A stretch of 64,000 nucleotides of DNA from Salegentibacter maritimus (GCF_016236915.1 NZ_JAEHOK010000005.1:124001-188000), one strand, 5' to 3'. Counted from the stretch's first letter, positions 1 to 9,270 are shown. Translations and numbers: made by a program. Notes: generated from the sequence alone by a model not told the origin.

Positions 1-29
1 TAAACAAACCGGTGAATAAAATTATAAAT

Positions 30-758
30 ATGATAACAGCTACGAATCTTAGTAAAGTTTACGGCGGAACAAAAGTTTTGAACATAGAACATTTAGATAT
101 TCCTGAAGGGGAAAGTTTTGGTCTGGTTGGGAATAATGGAGCCGGAAAAACTACCTTTTTCAGCTTACTGCTTGATTTAATCCAGCCTACTGCCGGAAAT
201 ATTTTTAACCATGAGATCACCGTTAGTCAAAGCGAAGACTGGAAACCTTTTACTGCTTCCTTTATAGATGAAAGTTTTTTGATAGGCTATTTAACCCCCG
301 AAGAATATTTTTATTTCGTGGGTGAATTAAGAGGAGCCAATAAAGCTGATATCGATTCGTTTTTAACGAGTTTTGAAGATTTTTTTCACGGTGAGATTTT
401 AGGCCGAAAAAAATATTTACGCGATCTCTCTAAGGGAAATCAGAAAAAAGTAGGGATTGTAGCTGCTTTAATAGGAAACCCTAAAGTGGTTATTTTAGAT
501 GAACCTTTTGCTAATTTAGATCCTACCACCCAAATTCGCTTAAAAAAAATTATTAAAGAACTTACTGAAAATAGAGAGGTTACAGTGTTAATCTCTAGCC
601 ATGACCTTATTCATGTAACCGAGGTTTGTGAACGAATAGTAGTTTTGGATAAAGGTGAAGTGGTAAAAGATATTAAAACTTCTGAAGCTACTTTAAGTGA
701 GTTAGAACGCTATTTTTCTGGTGAGGTAGAAGTAACTCAGGCTGAAGAACTATCTTAA
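30..758 (+). CDS. ABC transporter ATP-binding protein
   Basis: This is an ABC-type ATPase that would power a separate membrane permease; the substrate is unknown. Walker A is GNNGAGKTT, the signature is LSKGNQKK, Walker B is VVILDEPFANLDP and the switch histidine is in SSHDL, so all catalytic motifs are intact in about 242 residues. I chose the ATG at 30 because the protein then starts just before the first beta strand (ITATNLSKVYGG); a GTG at 12 would add six residues. The gene begins right at the window edge, so its permease is probably the upstream gene, which is not visible. Nothing else in the window looks like its partner. Confidence 0.9.
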   Translation: MITATNLSKVYGGTKVLNIEHLDIPEGESFGLVGNNGAGKTTFFSLLLDLIQPTAGNIFNHEITVSQSEDWKPFTASFIDESFLIGYLTPEEYFYFVGELRGANKADIDSFLTSFEDFFHGEILGRKKYLRDLSKGNQKKVGIVAALIGNPKVVILDEPFANLDPTTQIRLKKIIKELTENREVTVLISSHDLIHVTEVCERIVVLDKGEVVKDIKTSEATLSELERYFSGEVEVTQAEELS

Positions 759-763
759 TTAGG

Positions 764-793
764 TTTGCATTTATAAAAAGAAGCGTATTTTTG
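764..793 (+). promoter_or_regulatory. Bacteroidota-type promoter for sprE
   Basis: TTG at 764-766, a 19-base spacer, then TATTTTTG at 786-793, which matches the Bacteroidota consensus TTG / TAnnTTTG exactly. It lies about 45 bases before the proposed TTG start of sprE and just after the ABC ATPase stop codon, so sprE can be transcribed on its own. Confidence 0.7.
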
Positions 794-839
794 CACACTA
801 AACTTTCTGATTTTTAGTTATAAAGCCATCCAGAACCGG

Positions 840-3359
840 TTGATTTTGAAAATAATTACCAAACTTATTTTGTTTATACTCTTTCTAGGGAGTATTGCGG
901 GCTGTTCCCGAAAAAAGAACACCTTTTTAAACCGAAATTGGCACGCGGTTACTACAGAGTATAATACCCTTTACAATGGTAATATTGGCCTGCAACAGGG
1001 GAAAGAAGAGCTTAACCAAAACTATGCCGATAACTATTGGGATATACTGCCCATAGAACGCATGCAAATTGACGAAAATATTGTTTTACCGGACAGTGTT
1101 CGAAATCAGAATTTTGGTTATGCTGAAGAAAAGGCTGTAAAAGCTATTCAGCGCCACGCCATGCTTATTGAAGGGAAAGAGAGAAATCCCCAAATCGATG
1201 AAGCTTATCTATTATTGGGGAAAGCCAGGTATTTCGATCAGCGTTTTATTCCTGCGCTGGAAGCTTTCAACTATATCTTAAGGCGTTACCCTGCCAGTAA
1301 CAATATTATTCACGCCCGGGTTTGGCGGGAAAAGACCCATATGCGTCTGGAAAATAATAGACTGGCTATTAATAATCTAAAAAAAGTCTTGGATTTGGAA
1401 TACCTGGAAGATCAGGATATTGCCGATGCCAGTGCCACTATGGCCCAGGCGTATATCAACCTTAAGCATTTAGATAGTGCGATAGTTCCATTAAGTAACG
1501 CCGCAGAGTTTACCGATAAAAACGAAGAAAAGGGCCGCTATTTTTATATTCTCGGCCAACTTTATAATCGTATGGGTGAGCCTGCCAAAGCCAATGCTGC
1601 CTTTGATGCGGTTATAGACCTAAACAGAAAATCCCCCAGGGTGTATATGATTAATGCCTATGTGCAAAAAGCACGAAATTTTCAATTGGGGCAGGGAAAT
1701 AATTATGAATTAAGGGAAATGCTTCGAGACCTGGAGGAAGACCGTGAAAACAGGCCGTATTTAGACAAAATTTATTTTCAAATTGGTGAATATTATAATC
1801 GCCTGGACTCTACCGAAACAGCCGTAGAATATTATAAAAAATCCTTGAGGGCACCCGCCAGCGATATTTACCTGCGGTCTATTAATTACGAGATACTGGC
1901 AAATATAAATTTCGACAACAGCAAGTATGTATTGGCAAGTAAATATTTTGATAGTACCCTGGCAGAGATGAATCCCAAACTTAGGGAGTTTAGAACTATA
2001 AAGAAAAAAAGGGATAATTTAGAAGATGTTATAAAATATGAGGGGATAGCTTATAAAAACGATAGTATATTGCGTTTAAGCCAAATGACATCTGCGGCGC
2101 AGTTAGACTATTTTAAAGACTACACCTCCAATTTGCGTACCCGTTTAGAGGCCGATGAGACTGCAAGTATTTTACCAGTAGCTTTGCCAAACATAGCTTC
2201 AGGACAACAGCCCAATTCTTCGCGTACATTTTATTTTTATAACGAAACTCGAGTACAACAGGGTAGGCAGGATTTTCTGAATCAATGGGGTGAGAGGCCA
2301 CTGGCCGACAATTGGCGTTGGGCAGAAGTGAGCTTTGAAAATGAAGATGCTGTAGCAGAAGAAACAGGACTGTCGCAACAGGTTTTGGATAATGATCCAA
2401 GATTAGATCCCTATACCTATATTAATCAAATTCCTACAGATTCGGCAGTTTTGGACACTTTAACTCGTGATCGCGACTTTGCCTATTATCAGCTGGGGGT
2501 GATTTATAAAGAAAACTTCGGGGAATACCGGATGGCACAGGATAGACTCGAGGCGGTTTTAGAAATGTCTTCAGAAGAGCGTTTTATTTTGCCTGCGATG
2601 TATAATTTATACCAGATTTACCAAAACACAGGTCAGGCGTTAAGGGCTGATAAAATGAGGGCTGAAATTGTAACTGATTATCCCGATTCGCGTTACGCGG
2701 CCTATATTTTGAATCCTGAAAGCATTCAGGAAGATAAAAATGTTCCTGAAGCGATTTATGCACAGCTGTATCGCGATTTTAAAGCACAGAATTTTGATAA
2801 GGTTACTTCTGAATCGAATAGATATATCTCAGAATTTTCCGGAGACGTAATTGTACCCAAATTAGAACTTTTAAAAGCCCAGGCCAGTGGCAGGCTTTTA
2901 GGTCTAGATGCCTATAAAAGTGCATTAAATCACGTGGCACTAACCTACCCGCAAAGCGCAGAAGGAAAAAAAGCCCAGGAGATTCTAAATAAAACAATTC
3001 CAAAATTAAGCGGCCTGGAGTTTAATGCAGATAGCCTTCAGCAAAATTATAAACTACTTTATAGGTATAAACTTGCAGAAAAAGAAGCTGCCATAGCTTT
3101 AGAAGAAAAAATAAAAACAGCCATTTCCGATGTTAATTATAACCATCTTTCGGTTTCTGTAGATGTTTATAGCCCAGAAGAGGTTTTTGTAATGGTTCAC
3201 GGTCTTAAAGATTTGGAAAGAGCCAAAGGCTTTGCCGAATTACTTCAAATAAATGAAGACTACCTGGTGGAAAAAGAACCAGTTAAAATTTCAACCGAGA
3301 ATTATAGAGTTGTTCAAATTCAGAAGAATTTGGAAGAATATTCAAAACCAATCAACTAG
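840..3359 (+). CDS. sprE: Type IX secretion/gliding TPR lipoprotein SprE (PorW)
   Basis: SprE (PorW in Porphyromonas) is a periplasmic lipoprotein needed for type IX secretion and gliding. The protein is 839 residues, close to the family size. It has a lipoprotein signal peptide ending GSIAGC (lipidated Cys22), the N-terminal block with NTLYNGN typical of SprE, and many tetratricopeptide-like helical repeats. No ATG exists before the signal peptide, so initiation is at TTG (840, or the second TTG at 846); a consensus promoter lies just upstream. It stands before the atp operon with only 20 bases to the next gene, so read-through into the atp genes is possible. Confidence 0.88.
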   Translation: MILKIITKLILFILFLGSIAGCSRKKNTFLNRNWHAVTTEYNTLYNGNIGLQQGKEELNQNYADNYWDILPIERMQIDENIVLPDSVRNQNFGYAEEKAVKAIQRHAMLIEGKERNPQIDEAYLLLGKARYFDQRFIPALEAFNYILRRYPASNNIIHARVWREKTHMRLENNRLAINNLKKVLDLEYLEDQDIADASATMAQAYINLKHLDSAIVPLSNAAEFTDKNEEKGRYFYILGQLYNRMGEPAKANAAFDAVIDLNRKSPRVYMINAYVQKARNFQLGQGNNYELREMLRDLEEDRENRPYLDKIYFQIGEYYNRLDSTETAVEYYKKSLRAPASDIYLRSINYEILANINFDNSKYVLASKYFDSTLAEMNPKLREFRTIKKKRDNLEDVIKYEGIAYKNDSILRLSQMTSAAQLDYFKDYTSNLRTRLEADETASILPVALPNIASGQQPNSSRTFYFYNETRVQQGRQDFLNQWGERPLADNWRWAEVSFENEDAVAEETGLSQQVLDNDPRLDPYTYINQIPTDSAVLDTLTRDRDFAYYQLGVIYKENFGEYRMAQDRLEAVLEMSSEERFILPAMYNLYQIYQNTGQALRADKMRAEIVTDYPDSRYAAYILNPESIQEDKNVPEAIYAQLYRDFKAQNFDKVTSESNRYISEFSGDVIVPKLELLKAQASGRLLGLDAYKSALNHVALTYPQSAEGKKAQEILNKTIPKLSGLEFNADSLQQNYKLLYRYKLAEKEAAIALEEKIKTAISDVNYNHLSVSVDVYSPEEVFVMVHGLKDLERAKGFAELLQINEDYLVEKEPVKISTENYRVVQIQKNLEEYSKPIN

Positions 3360-3379
3360 CATTTTTTCCGGTTTAAAGT

Positions 3380-3610
3380 ATGAAAAAAGATAACCTGAAT
3401 AAATACATGGTTTTTGTGAATATTGCTTTCCAGATGGGAATCATTATTGCCGGAGGCGTTTTATTGGGGATATGGTTAGATGGTGAGTTCCCCAATAAAT
3501 ATTCTGTATTTACGATTTCATTATCCTTATTAGGGGTTTTTATAGCGCTTTACCAGGTCTATAGGAGTGTAATTAAAATGAGCGAAGAAGACGAAAAATA
3601 TGAAAAATGA
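3380..3610 (+). CDS. atpZ: AtpZ/AtpI-family ATP synthase accessory protein
   Basis: A 76-residue membrane protein with two hydrophobic segments (about 11-30 and 41-62) separated by a short loop containing GIWLDGEFPNKYS. This is the layout of the AtpZ/AtpI accessory subunits at the head of many bacterial atp operons, where they help c-ring assembly or magnesium supply. It precedes atpB and overlaps the next gene by 11 bases, which suggests translational coupling. Family membership rests on size, topology and position; the sequence is too short for a firm assignment to AtpI versus AtpZ. Confidence 0.75.
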   Translation: MKKDNLNKYMVFVNIAFQMGIIIAGGVLLGIWLDGEFPNKYSVFTISLSLLGVFIALYQVYRSVIKMSEEDEKYEK

Positions 3611-3983
3611 TTTACTGGCTTTCTTAAAGCGATTGTTGCCTTTTACTTTGTTTTTGTGGTTAATACAATTTCTTTTACAACAGTATGTTTTAGAGTTAGA
3701 TTTCTACTACAGTAGTTTTAGTATCTACCTTTTTCATTTTGTGGCCACCTTTCTAATTTATTCAATCCTGGTTTTTGTTTACCGTAATTTTACCGAAAAT
3801 ACCGGTTTTGCTTTTATGGGATTAAGTTTGTTAAAAATGGTGATGGCCGTAATTTTCCTGCTTCCTCTGGTTTTAAGTGGTTTAGATGGCGTATTTAGTA
3901 ATATTCTTGCGTTTTTTATTCCTTATTTTTTGTTTTTGATCTTTGAGACGCTATATGCGGTGAAACTAATAAACAAAGCTTAA
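3600..3983 (+). CDS. Small membrane protein in atp operon (DUF6168-like)
   Basis: A 127-residue integral membrane protein with four predicted helices and almost no soluble part. A protein of this size and topology regularly sits between the AtpZ/AtpI gene and atpB in flavobacteria and is, as far as I recall, classed as DUF6168. Its start overlaps the end of the preceding gene by 11 bases. Position suggests a role in F0 assembly comparable to AtpI of other bacteria, but there are no catalytic motifs and the function is unknown. A sequence search against DUF6168 would settle the family name. Confidence 0.7.
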   Translation: MKNDLLAFLKRLLPFTLFLWLIQFLLQQYVLELDFYYSSFSIYLFHFVATFLIYSILVFVYRNFTENTGFAFMGLSLLKMVMAVIFLLPLVLSGLDGVFSNILAFFIPYFLFLIFETLYAVKLINKA

Positions 3984-4067
3984 GCTCCTGTTTGTCAGTA
4001 ATAATGCAAAAAATAACACTTTTGCTAAAATTTTAGTTGGGGTGCTTTCAAATAAAAATTAAAAGTA

Positions 4068-4075
4068 TACCTTTG
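4068..4075 (+). promoter_or_regulatory. Internal promoter -7 box before atpB
   Basis: TACCTTTG matches TAnnTTTG and lies 42 bases before the atpB ATG. No good TTG is spaced correctly upstream. It implies that the atp structural genes have their own promoter in addition to read-through from atpZ, and it argues against translation from a start upstream of 4118. Confidence 0.55.
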
Positions 4076-4117
4076 CACCCGAATTTAGAGCCCATAATTT
4101 TAAGCAGAACAGGTACT

Positions 4118-5209
4118 ATGATAGCACATAAATCTTTAAAGATTATAGTGACGTTTACACTAGCCTTAGCCTTACTTCCTTTTAACGCTTTTGCCAAGGA
4201 TGATTCTCAGGCAGAAGAAAGTAAAAATGATTTTAATCCTACCGATATGATTATGCATCATATTGGCGATGCCCATGGATGGCATTTTTTTGGCGCGGGA
4301 GATAGTTCGGTTACTTTGCCCCTTCCCGTAATTCTTTACACTAAAGAAGATGGATTTGTAACCTTTATGTCAAGTGAGTTTCATCACGATACCGAAGGGA
4401 AATACGTGGTTGAAAAGGACGGTATGCGTTTTGTGAATTATCATGAAGATATATACAAATTAGATGCGGGTGCAGAAACTGTAGAGTTTGATGAAGAACA
4501 TAATGTTATAAATGCCAGTAAGCCCTGGGATTTTTCTATTACCAAGAATGTGGCCGCTATGCTTTTAACGGTTATTTTAATGTTGATTTTCTTCTTTGGC
4601 CTGGCCGGGCATCATAAAAAGAGTAAAAAGGCTCCTGCCGGTTTCAATAATATTTTAGAAACATTGGTTCTTTTTGTGCGCGATGAAATTGCAAAGCCTC
4701 AAATTGGCGATAAGAAGTATATGAAGTTTATGCCGTTTTTGTTAACTGTGTTTTTCTTTATATGGATTACAAACCTTTTAGGTCTCCTGCCTGGTGCAGC
4801 TAACGTTACCGGGAATATTGCGGTAACTGTTTCATTAGGGCTTTTTACTCTTGTGTTAATAGTGTTTAACGGGAATAAGGATTTTTGGAAGCATACACTA
4901 TGGATGCCGGGTATACCAACTTTTGTAAAACCTATCCTGGCGGTTGTAGAATTGCTTGGGCTGCTAATAAAGCCTATTGCATTAATGATTCGTCTATTCG
5001 CTAATATTACAGCAGGGCACATTATTATCCTAAGTTTATTAGCCTTGATATTTATATTGGAAAATGCTGGGGTTGCCGGAATTTCGGTTCCCTTCGCACT
5101 TTTTATTACAGTACTGGAATTGCTGGTAGCATTCCTTCAAGCGTTTATTTTTACTATGCTGTCGGCCTTGTTTATTGGGGCTGCGGTAGAGGAACATGAA
5201 CATCATTAA
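4118..5209 (+). CDS. atpB: F0F1 ATP synthase subunit A
   Basis: Subunit a of the F0 membrane sector forms the proton half-channels next to the c-ring. The 363-residue protein has an N-terminal signal-like segment (MIAHKS...AFA) and a roughly 120-residue periplasmic extension, then the usual membrane helices; such extended N-termini are common in Bacteroidota. The essential arginine lies in the segment IALMIRLFANITAGH, with further conserved helices up to the His-rich end EEHEHH. I chose the ATG at 4118 because a promoter box lies at 4068-4075, inside any longer reading frame. Next gene atpE follows after 24 bases. Confidence 0.95.
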   Translation: MIAHKSLKIIVTFTLALALLPFNAFAKDDSQAEESKNDFNPTDMIMHHIGDAHGWHFFGAGDSSVTLPLPVILYTKEDGFVTFMSSEFHHDTEGKYVVEKDGMRFVNYHEDIYKLDAGAETVEFDEEHNVINASKPWDFSITKNVAAMLLTVILMLIFFFGLAGHHKKSKKAPAGFNNILETLVLFVRDEIAKPQIGDKKYMKFMPFLLTVFFFIWITNLLGLLPGAANVTGNIAVTVSLGLFTLVLIVFNGNKDFWKHTLWMPGIPTFVKPILAVVELLGLLIKPIALMIRLFANITAGHIIILSLLALIFILENAGVAGISVPFALFITVLELLVAFLQAFIFTMLSALFIGAAVEEHEHH

Positions 5210-5233
5210 TTTTAATTTTTAATTTTTTTTACT

Positions 5234-5458
5234 ATGGAATTATTACACGTAGGTCTTGCAGCTTTAGGAGCTGGATTAGCAGTTATTGGAGCCGCTTATG
5301 GCGTTGGTAAAATTGGTGGTTCAGCGATGGACGCTATTGCCCGTCAGCCAGAGGCTTCTGGGAAAATCCAGACTGCAATGATTATTGCTGCTGCACTTGT
5401 AGAGGGTGTTGCTCTTTTTGGAGTGGTAGCAGCTTTATTAGGGGTTTTAACTTCCTAA
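5234..5458 (+). CDS. atpE: F0F1 ATP synthase subunit C
   Basis: The proteolipid that forms the rotating c-ring. It is 74 residues with two membrane helices joined by the polar loop RQPE (37-40). The ion-carrying carboxylate is Glu57 in LVEGVALFG. The residue after it is Gly rather than Ser/Thr, and helix 1 lacks an obvious sodium-binding Gln, so proton coupling is the better guess. The gene is followed by a strong hairpin before atpF (separate entry), which may help make more c subunit than its neighbours. Confidence 0.96.
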   Translation: MELLHVGLAALGAGLAVIGAAYGVGKIGGSAMDAIARQPEASGKIQTAMIIAAALVEGVALFGVVAALLGVLTS

Positions 5459-5473
5459 TAAGAATTCACAAAA

Positions 5474-5507
5474 CCCATTCGCAACGGTTGGTTGCGAATG
5501 GGCTTTT
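5474..5507 (+). terminator. Intra-operon hairpin after atpE
   Basis: A perfect 12-bp stem (5474-5485 with 5491-5502, loop GGTTG) is followed by CTTTT. It looks like an intrinsic terminator or mRNA-stabilising hairpin located inside the atp operon, 16 bases after the atpE stop codon. Partial termination or 3'-end protection here would raise atpE expression over downstream subunits. Confidence 0.75.
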
Positions 5508-5544
5508 AAAAAATGATGTTAACAGGTATTATAAATAAATAATT

Positions 5545-6039
5545 ATGGATTTAATTACTCCGGAAGTTGGTCTTATTTTTTGGCAAACTATTGTCTTTTT
5601 AGTATTGATGTTTATTCTTGCTAAATTCGCCTGGAAGCCAATTCTTGGTGCGGTAAGGACCCGCGAAGAGTCTATTAATGAAGCTCTTGCTTCTGCTGAA
5701 GATGCGCGTAAAGAAATGCAAAATCTAAAGGCAGACAATGAGAAATTGTTGCAGGAGGCGCGTGCAGAAAGAGATGAGATTCTTAAGGAAGCACGACAGC
5801 TAAAAGAGAAAATGGTTTCTGAGGCTGAGGCAGATGCACAAAGTAAAGCAGATAGTATTGTGGCTAAGGCCAAAGAGAGTATTGAAATAGAGAAGCGTGC
5901 AGCTATGGCAGATATTAAAAACCAGGTTGCGACCCTTTCTATAGAAATAGCCGAGAAGGTTATAGGTAAAGAATTAGCCACTGAGGAGAAGCAGCATCAG
6001 ATGATTGATAAGATGTTGAATGATGCTACCTTAAATTAA
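5545..6039 (+). CDS. atpF: F0F1 ATP synthase subunit B
   Basis: Peripheral stalk subunit b, 164 residues. A single N-terminal membrane helix (about 8-27, LIFWQTIVFLVLMFILAKFA) is followed by a long charged coiled coil rich in Glu, Lys and Ala, the classic layout. It links F0 to the F1 head with subunit delta, whose gene begins five bases after its stop codon. The start is the first ATG after the atpE hairpin. There is only one b-type gene, so the stalk is probably a homodimer. Confidence 0.95.
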   Translation: MDLITPEVGLIFWQTIVFLVLMFILAKFAWKPILGAVRTREESINEALASAEDARKEMQNLKADNEKLLQEARAERDEILKEARQLKEKMVSEAEADAQSKADSIVAKAKESIEIEKRAAMADIKNQVATLSIEIAEKVIGKELATEEKQHQMIDKMLNDATLN

Positions 6040-6044
6040 GACAC

Positions 6045-6599
6045 ATGAAAGGAACCAGGGCAGCACAACGTTACGCTAAGGCGATTTTAGATTTGGCTAA
6101 GGAAAAAAATACTACTGAGGGTGTTTTTACCGATATGCAGCAAATTTCTCAAACAATTGCTAAAAGTGAAGATCTTTCGGCTATGCTAAAAAGTCCGGTT
6201 GTTAATACAACGGTTAAAAAAGCTAGTTTAAAAGAGATATTTAAGGGCGCAGGAGAGATTACCCAGGGTGTTTTTGATGTGCTTATTGAAAACGGAAGAA
6301 TTAATATTCTTGACCTGGTAGCGCGAAATTATATACAGCGTTTTAACGAGATGAATCGTTCTCAGGAGGCGGTAGTAACTTCTGCAGTTCCATTAACACC
6401 AGAGCTTGAAGATAAGATTTTAGCCAAGGTAAAAGAATTGACAGGTGCCGGCGCAAAAATTAAAAACGTTGTGAATAAGGATATTATTGGAGGTTTTGTT
6501 TTAAGAGTTGGTGATTTGCAATATGACGCCAGCGTATCAAGAAACCTTAACAGGTTAAAAAGGGAATTAAAAACAAACGCATATATATCATCTATATAA
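6045..6599 (+). CDS. atpH: F0F1 ATP synthase subunit delta
   Basis: Subunit delta (OSCP family) joins the peripheral stalk to the top of F1. The protein is 184 residues with the N-terminal helical domain starting AAQRYAKAILDLA and the conserved C-terminal stretch GGFVLRVGDLQYDASVSRNL (about 147-166). Length and both family blocks are normal. It follows atpF by five bases and is separated from atpA by 75 bases that contain a short hairpin. Confidence 0.95.
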   Translation: MKGTRAAQRYAKAILDLAKEKNTTEGVFTDMQQISQTIAKSEDLSAMLKSPVVNTTVKKASLKEIFKGAGEITQGVFDVLIENGRINILDLVARNYIQRFNEMNRSQEAVVTSAVPLTPELEDKILAKVKELTGAGAKIKNVVNKDIIGGFVLRVGDLQYDASVSRNLNRLKRELKTNAYISSI

Positions 6600-6602
6600 A
6601 AT

Positions 6603-6619
6603 GCCCTTAATGGGCTTTT
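6603..6619 (+). terminator. Short hairpin between atpH and atpA
   Basis: GCCC (6603-6606) pairs with GGGC (6612-6615) across a five-base loop and is followed by TTTT. The stem is only four pairs (with flanking A/T pairing around a bulge), so it is weak; it may act as a processing site or a partial terminator rather than a full stop. Confidence 0.4.
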
Positions 6620-6674
6620 AAAAAGTTAATAAAAACCGTCACGTAAATATTGTGGCATTTTATCTTAAATAATT

Positions 6675-8255
6675 ATGGCAGAAGTAAATCCTGCTGAAGT
6701 ATCAGCAATATTAAAGAAACAATTATCAGGTTTTGAAAGCGGAGCCTCTTTAGACGAGGTGGGAACTGTACTTACTGTTGGTGATGGTATCGCTAACGTT
6801 TATGGTTTGGCAAACGCACAATACGGAGAATTGGTTCAGTTTGAAAGCGGCCTCGAAGGAATGGTATTAAACCTTGAGGAAGACAATGTAGGTATTGTAC
6901 TATTAGGCCCTTCTAAAGATGTTAGGGAAGGATCTGTAGTAAAAAGAACCAATAGAATTGCTTCTATAAACGTTGGTGAAGGCATAGTAGGTCGTGTAGT
7001 AGACACCTTGGGAGACCCTATAGATGGAAAAGGTGATATTGAAGGAGAAACTTTTCAGATGCCATTAGAGCGTAAAGCGCCGGGAGTAATTTATCGTCAA
7101 CCGGTAAGTGAACCTATGCAAACAGGAATCAAATCTATCGATGCGATGGTGCCTGTTGGTAGAGGGCAGCGTGAGCTTGTGATTGGTGACCGTCAAACAG
7201 GTAAAACTACCGTTTGTATTGATACCATTCTAAACCAAAAAGAATTTTACGATGCAGGGGAACCTGTACACTGTATATATGTTGCTATTGGGCAAAAAGC
7301 TTCAACGGTAGCAGGTATCGCAAAAGTACTTGAAGATAAAGGTGCTTTGGCTTATACTACTATTGTAGCGGCAAACGCTTCAGATCCTGCTCCTATGCAG
7401 GTATATGCTCCGTTTGCAGGTGCTGCTATTGGTGAGTATTTTAGAGATACCGGTCGTCCGGCCTTAATTATTTATGATGATCTTTCTAAGCAGGCGGTAG
7501 CTTACCGTGAGGTATCTTTGCTTTTACGTCGCCCACCGGGACGTGAAGCATACCCTGGAGACGTTTTCTTCTTGCACTCTAGATTGTTAGAGCGTGCTGC
7601 AAAGGTTATCAACGACGATGATATTGCAAAAAATATGAACGACCTTCCTGATTCCCTAAAGGGAAAAATAAAAGGAGGTGGCTCTTTAACGGCACTGCCA
7701 ATTATTGAAACACAGGCAGGTGACGTTTCGGCTTATATCCCAACCAACGTAATTTCGATTACCGATGGACAGATCTTCCTTACTTCAGATTTATTTAACT
7801 CTGGGGTTCGTCCTGCAATTGATGTGGGTATTTCTGTATCTCGTGTAGGAGGTTCGGCTCAAATTAAATCGATGAAGAAAGTTGCCGGTACTTTAAAATT
7901 AGACCAGGCACAGTATCGTGAATTGGAAGCTTTTGCTAAGTTTGGTTCAGATTTAGATCCTACAACCTTAAGAGTTATTCAAAAAGGTAAGCGTAACGTA
8001 GAAATCCTTAAGCAGGCTGAAAACGATCCTTATGCGGTAGAAGACCAGATTGCAATTATTTATGCGGGTTCTAAAAACTTACTAAGAGATGTGCCGGTAG
8101 AGAAGGTGAAGGAATTTGAAAAAGATTACCTGGAATATCTTAACGCAAAGCATAGAGATATGCTAGATACACTAAAAGCCGGTAAATTAACCGATGAGGT
8201 TACAGATACCCTGGTTGCAGTAGCGAAAGAGCTTTCAGCTAAATATAAGAAATAG
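6675..8255 (+). CDS. atpA: F0F1 ATP synthase subunit alpha
   Basis: The non-catalytic nucleotide-binding subunit of F1, 526 residues as expected. Walker A is [10 protein letters not shown] (about 171-180), the Walker B region is [11 protein letters not shown], and the alpha/beta signature appears as [15 protein letters not shown]. Six-residue N-terminal start MAEVNP is preceded by a 75-base gap that carries a small hairpin. The partner beta subunit gene atpD is absent from the operon, as usual in Bacteroidota where atpD-atpC stand elsewhere. Confidence 0.97.
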   Translation: MAEVNPAEVSAILKKQLSGFESGASLDEVGTVLTVGDGIANVYGLANAQYGELVQFESGLEGMVLNLEEDNVGIVLLGPSKDVREGSVVKRTNRIASINVGEGIVGRVVDTLGDPIDGKGDIEGETFQMPLERKAPGVIYRQPVSEPMQTGIKSIDAMVPVGRGQRELVIGDRQTGKTTVCIDTILNQKEFYDAGEPVHCIYVAIGQKASTVAGIAKVLEDKGALAYTTIVAANASDPAPMQVYAPFAGAAIGEYFRDTGRPALIIYDDLSKQAVAYREVSLLLRRPPGREAYPGDVFFLHSRLLERAAKVINDDDIAKNMNDLPDSLKGKIKGGGSLTALPIIETQAGDVSAYIPTNVISITDGQIFLTSDLFNSGVRPAIDVGISVSRVGGSAQIKSMKKVAGTLKLDQAQYRELEAFAKFGSDLDPTTLRVIQKGKRNVEILKQAENDPYAVEDQIAIIYAGSKNLLRDVPVEKVKEFEKDYLEYLNAKHRDMLDTLKAGKLTDEVTDTLVAVAKELSAKYKK

Positions 8256-8368
8256 TATTGAGTATTGAGCTTGTTGTAGTTAGAAACTTAGGTTCATATT
8301 TAAACTTTATATAAATTATAGGTATCGGGTATTTTGTGTAAAATCTAAATACTCGATACTCAATACTA
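8253..8368. repeat. Inverted GTATTGA repeat between atpA and atpG
   Basis: The 119-base gap begins with TAGTATTGAGTATTGAGC (8253-8270) and ends with its near inverse at 8351-8368 (16 of 18 positions, 13 perfect in the outer part). Each arm is itself built of GTATTGA-like units, and more such units occur in between. It could fold into a long stem on the atp mRNA. This looks like a dispersed intergenic repeat rather than gene sequence. Confidence 0.6.
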
Positions 8369-8374
8369 AATAAA

Positions 8375-9235
8375 ATGGCAAACTTAAAAGAATTACGTAG
8401 CAGGATTACTTCGGTATCATCAACGATGCAGATTACCAGTGCCATGAAGATGGTGTCGGCAGCAAAGTTGAGCCGGGCTCAGGATGCAATTACGCAAATG
8501 AGACCGTATTCTGAAAAATTAACGCAGCTGTTACAAGATTTAAGTGCAACCCTGGATGACGATGCCAGTAGCAAATACGCTGAAGAACGCGAAGTGAAAA
8601 ACGTGTTAATGGTGGCTATATCTTCAAATAAGGGTCTGGCGGGTGCTTTTAATACCAACATTGTAAAAGCCGTTAAGTATAAAGCCGGTAGCGATTATGA
8701 TGCTAAAAAGGTAGATCTTTACACCCTGGGTAAAAAGGCAAACGATGTACTTAAAAAAGACTACGGGATTTTTAAAAATAATAATGAGATCTACGACGAT
8801 CTTTCTTATGAAAATGTATCCGCGATAGCCGAAGAATTAATGCAGTTGTTCTTAGATGAAAAATACGACAAAATTGTATTGGTATACAACCAGTTTAAGA
8901 ATGCCGCAACCCAAATTGTACAGCACGAACAGTTTTTGCCTATAGAGCAGTTTGAAACTGAAGAAGAAAAGCAACTTGACTATATTTTTGAACCTTCAAA
9001 AGATGAAATAGTAAAAGAACTTATCCCTAAATCTCTAAAGATGCAATTGTTTAAAGCATTAAGGGATTCTTTTGCATCTGAACACGGCGCGCGTATGACG
9101 GCAATGCACAAAGCAACTGATAACGCAAAAGAGCTGCGTGACGACCTTAAATTGTCTTATAACAAAGCGAGACAAGCTTCTATTACCAACGAAATCCTTG
9201 AAATTGTTGGTGGTGCCGAGGCTTTAAATGGATAA
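8375..9235 (+). CDS. atpG: F0F1 ATP synthase subunit gamma
   Basis: The central rotating shaft of F1, 286 residues. The N-terminal coiled coil starts LKELRSRITSVSSTMQIT and the C-terminal helix contains SEHGARMTAMHKATDNA, both hallmark gamma blocks. It is the last gene of the operon: two consecutive hairpins follow within 65 bases, and atpD/atpC are not present. The gap to atpA contains an inverted repeat (separate entry). Confidence 0.96.
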   Translation: MANLKELRSRITSVSSTMQITSAMKMVSAAKLSRAQDAITQMRPYSEKLTQLLQDLSATLDDDASSKYAEEREVKNVLMVAISSNKGLAGAFNTNIVKAVKYKAGSDYDAKKVDLYTLGKKANDVLKKDYGIFKNNNEIYDDLSYENVSAIAEELMQLFLDEKYDKIVLVYNQFKNAATQIVQHEQFLPIEQFETEEEKQLDYIFEPSKDEIVKELIPKSLKMQLFKALRDSFASEHGARMTAMHKATDNAKELRDDLKLSYNKARQASITNEILEIVGGAEALNG

Positions 9236-9251
9236 GCTTTATATAATATTC

Positions 9252-9270
9252 CGGAAATACTTCCGTTTTT
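9252..9270 (+). terminator. First terminator of the atp operon
   Basis: CGGAA (9252-9256) pairs with TTCCG (9261-9265) across ATAC, followed directly by TTTTT. A five-pair stem, so modest alone, but it stands in series with a stronger terminator beginning at the next base. Confidence 0.55.

Noticed and set aside
4037-4117. Longer reading frame upstream of atpB
   Set aside because: It begins with TTG, and a promoter -7 box lies inside it at 4068-4075; the ATG at 4118 opens a sensible signal segment.
5529-5981. Long minus-strand frame opposite atpF
   Set aside because: It is the antisense of a strongly conserved coiled-coil gene, Ser/Ala-rich with no known family; it is a shadow frame.
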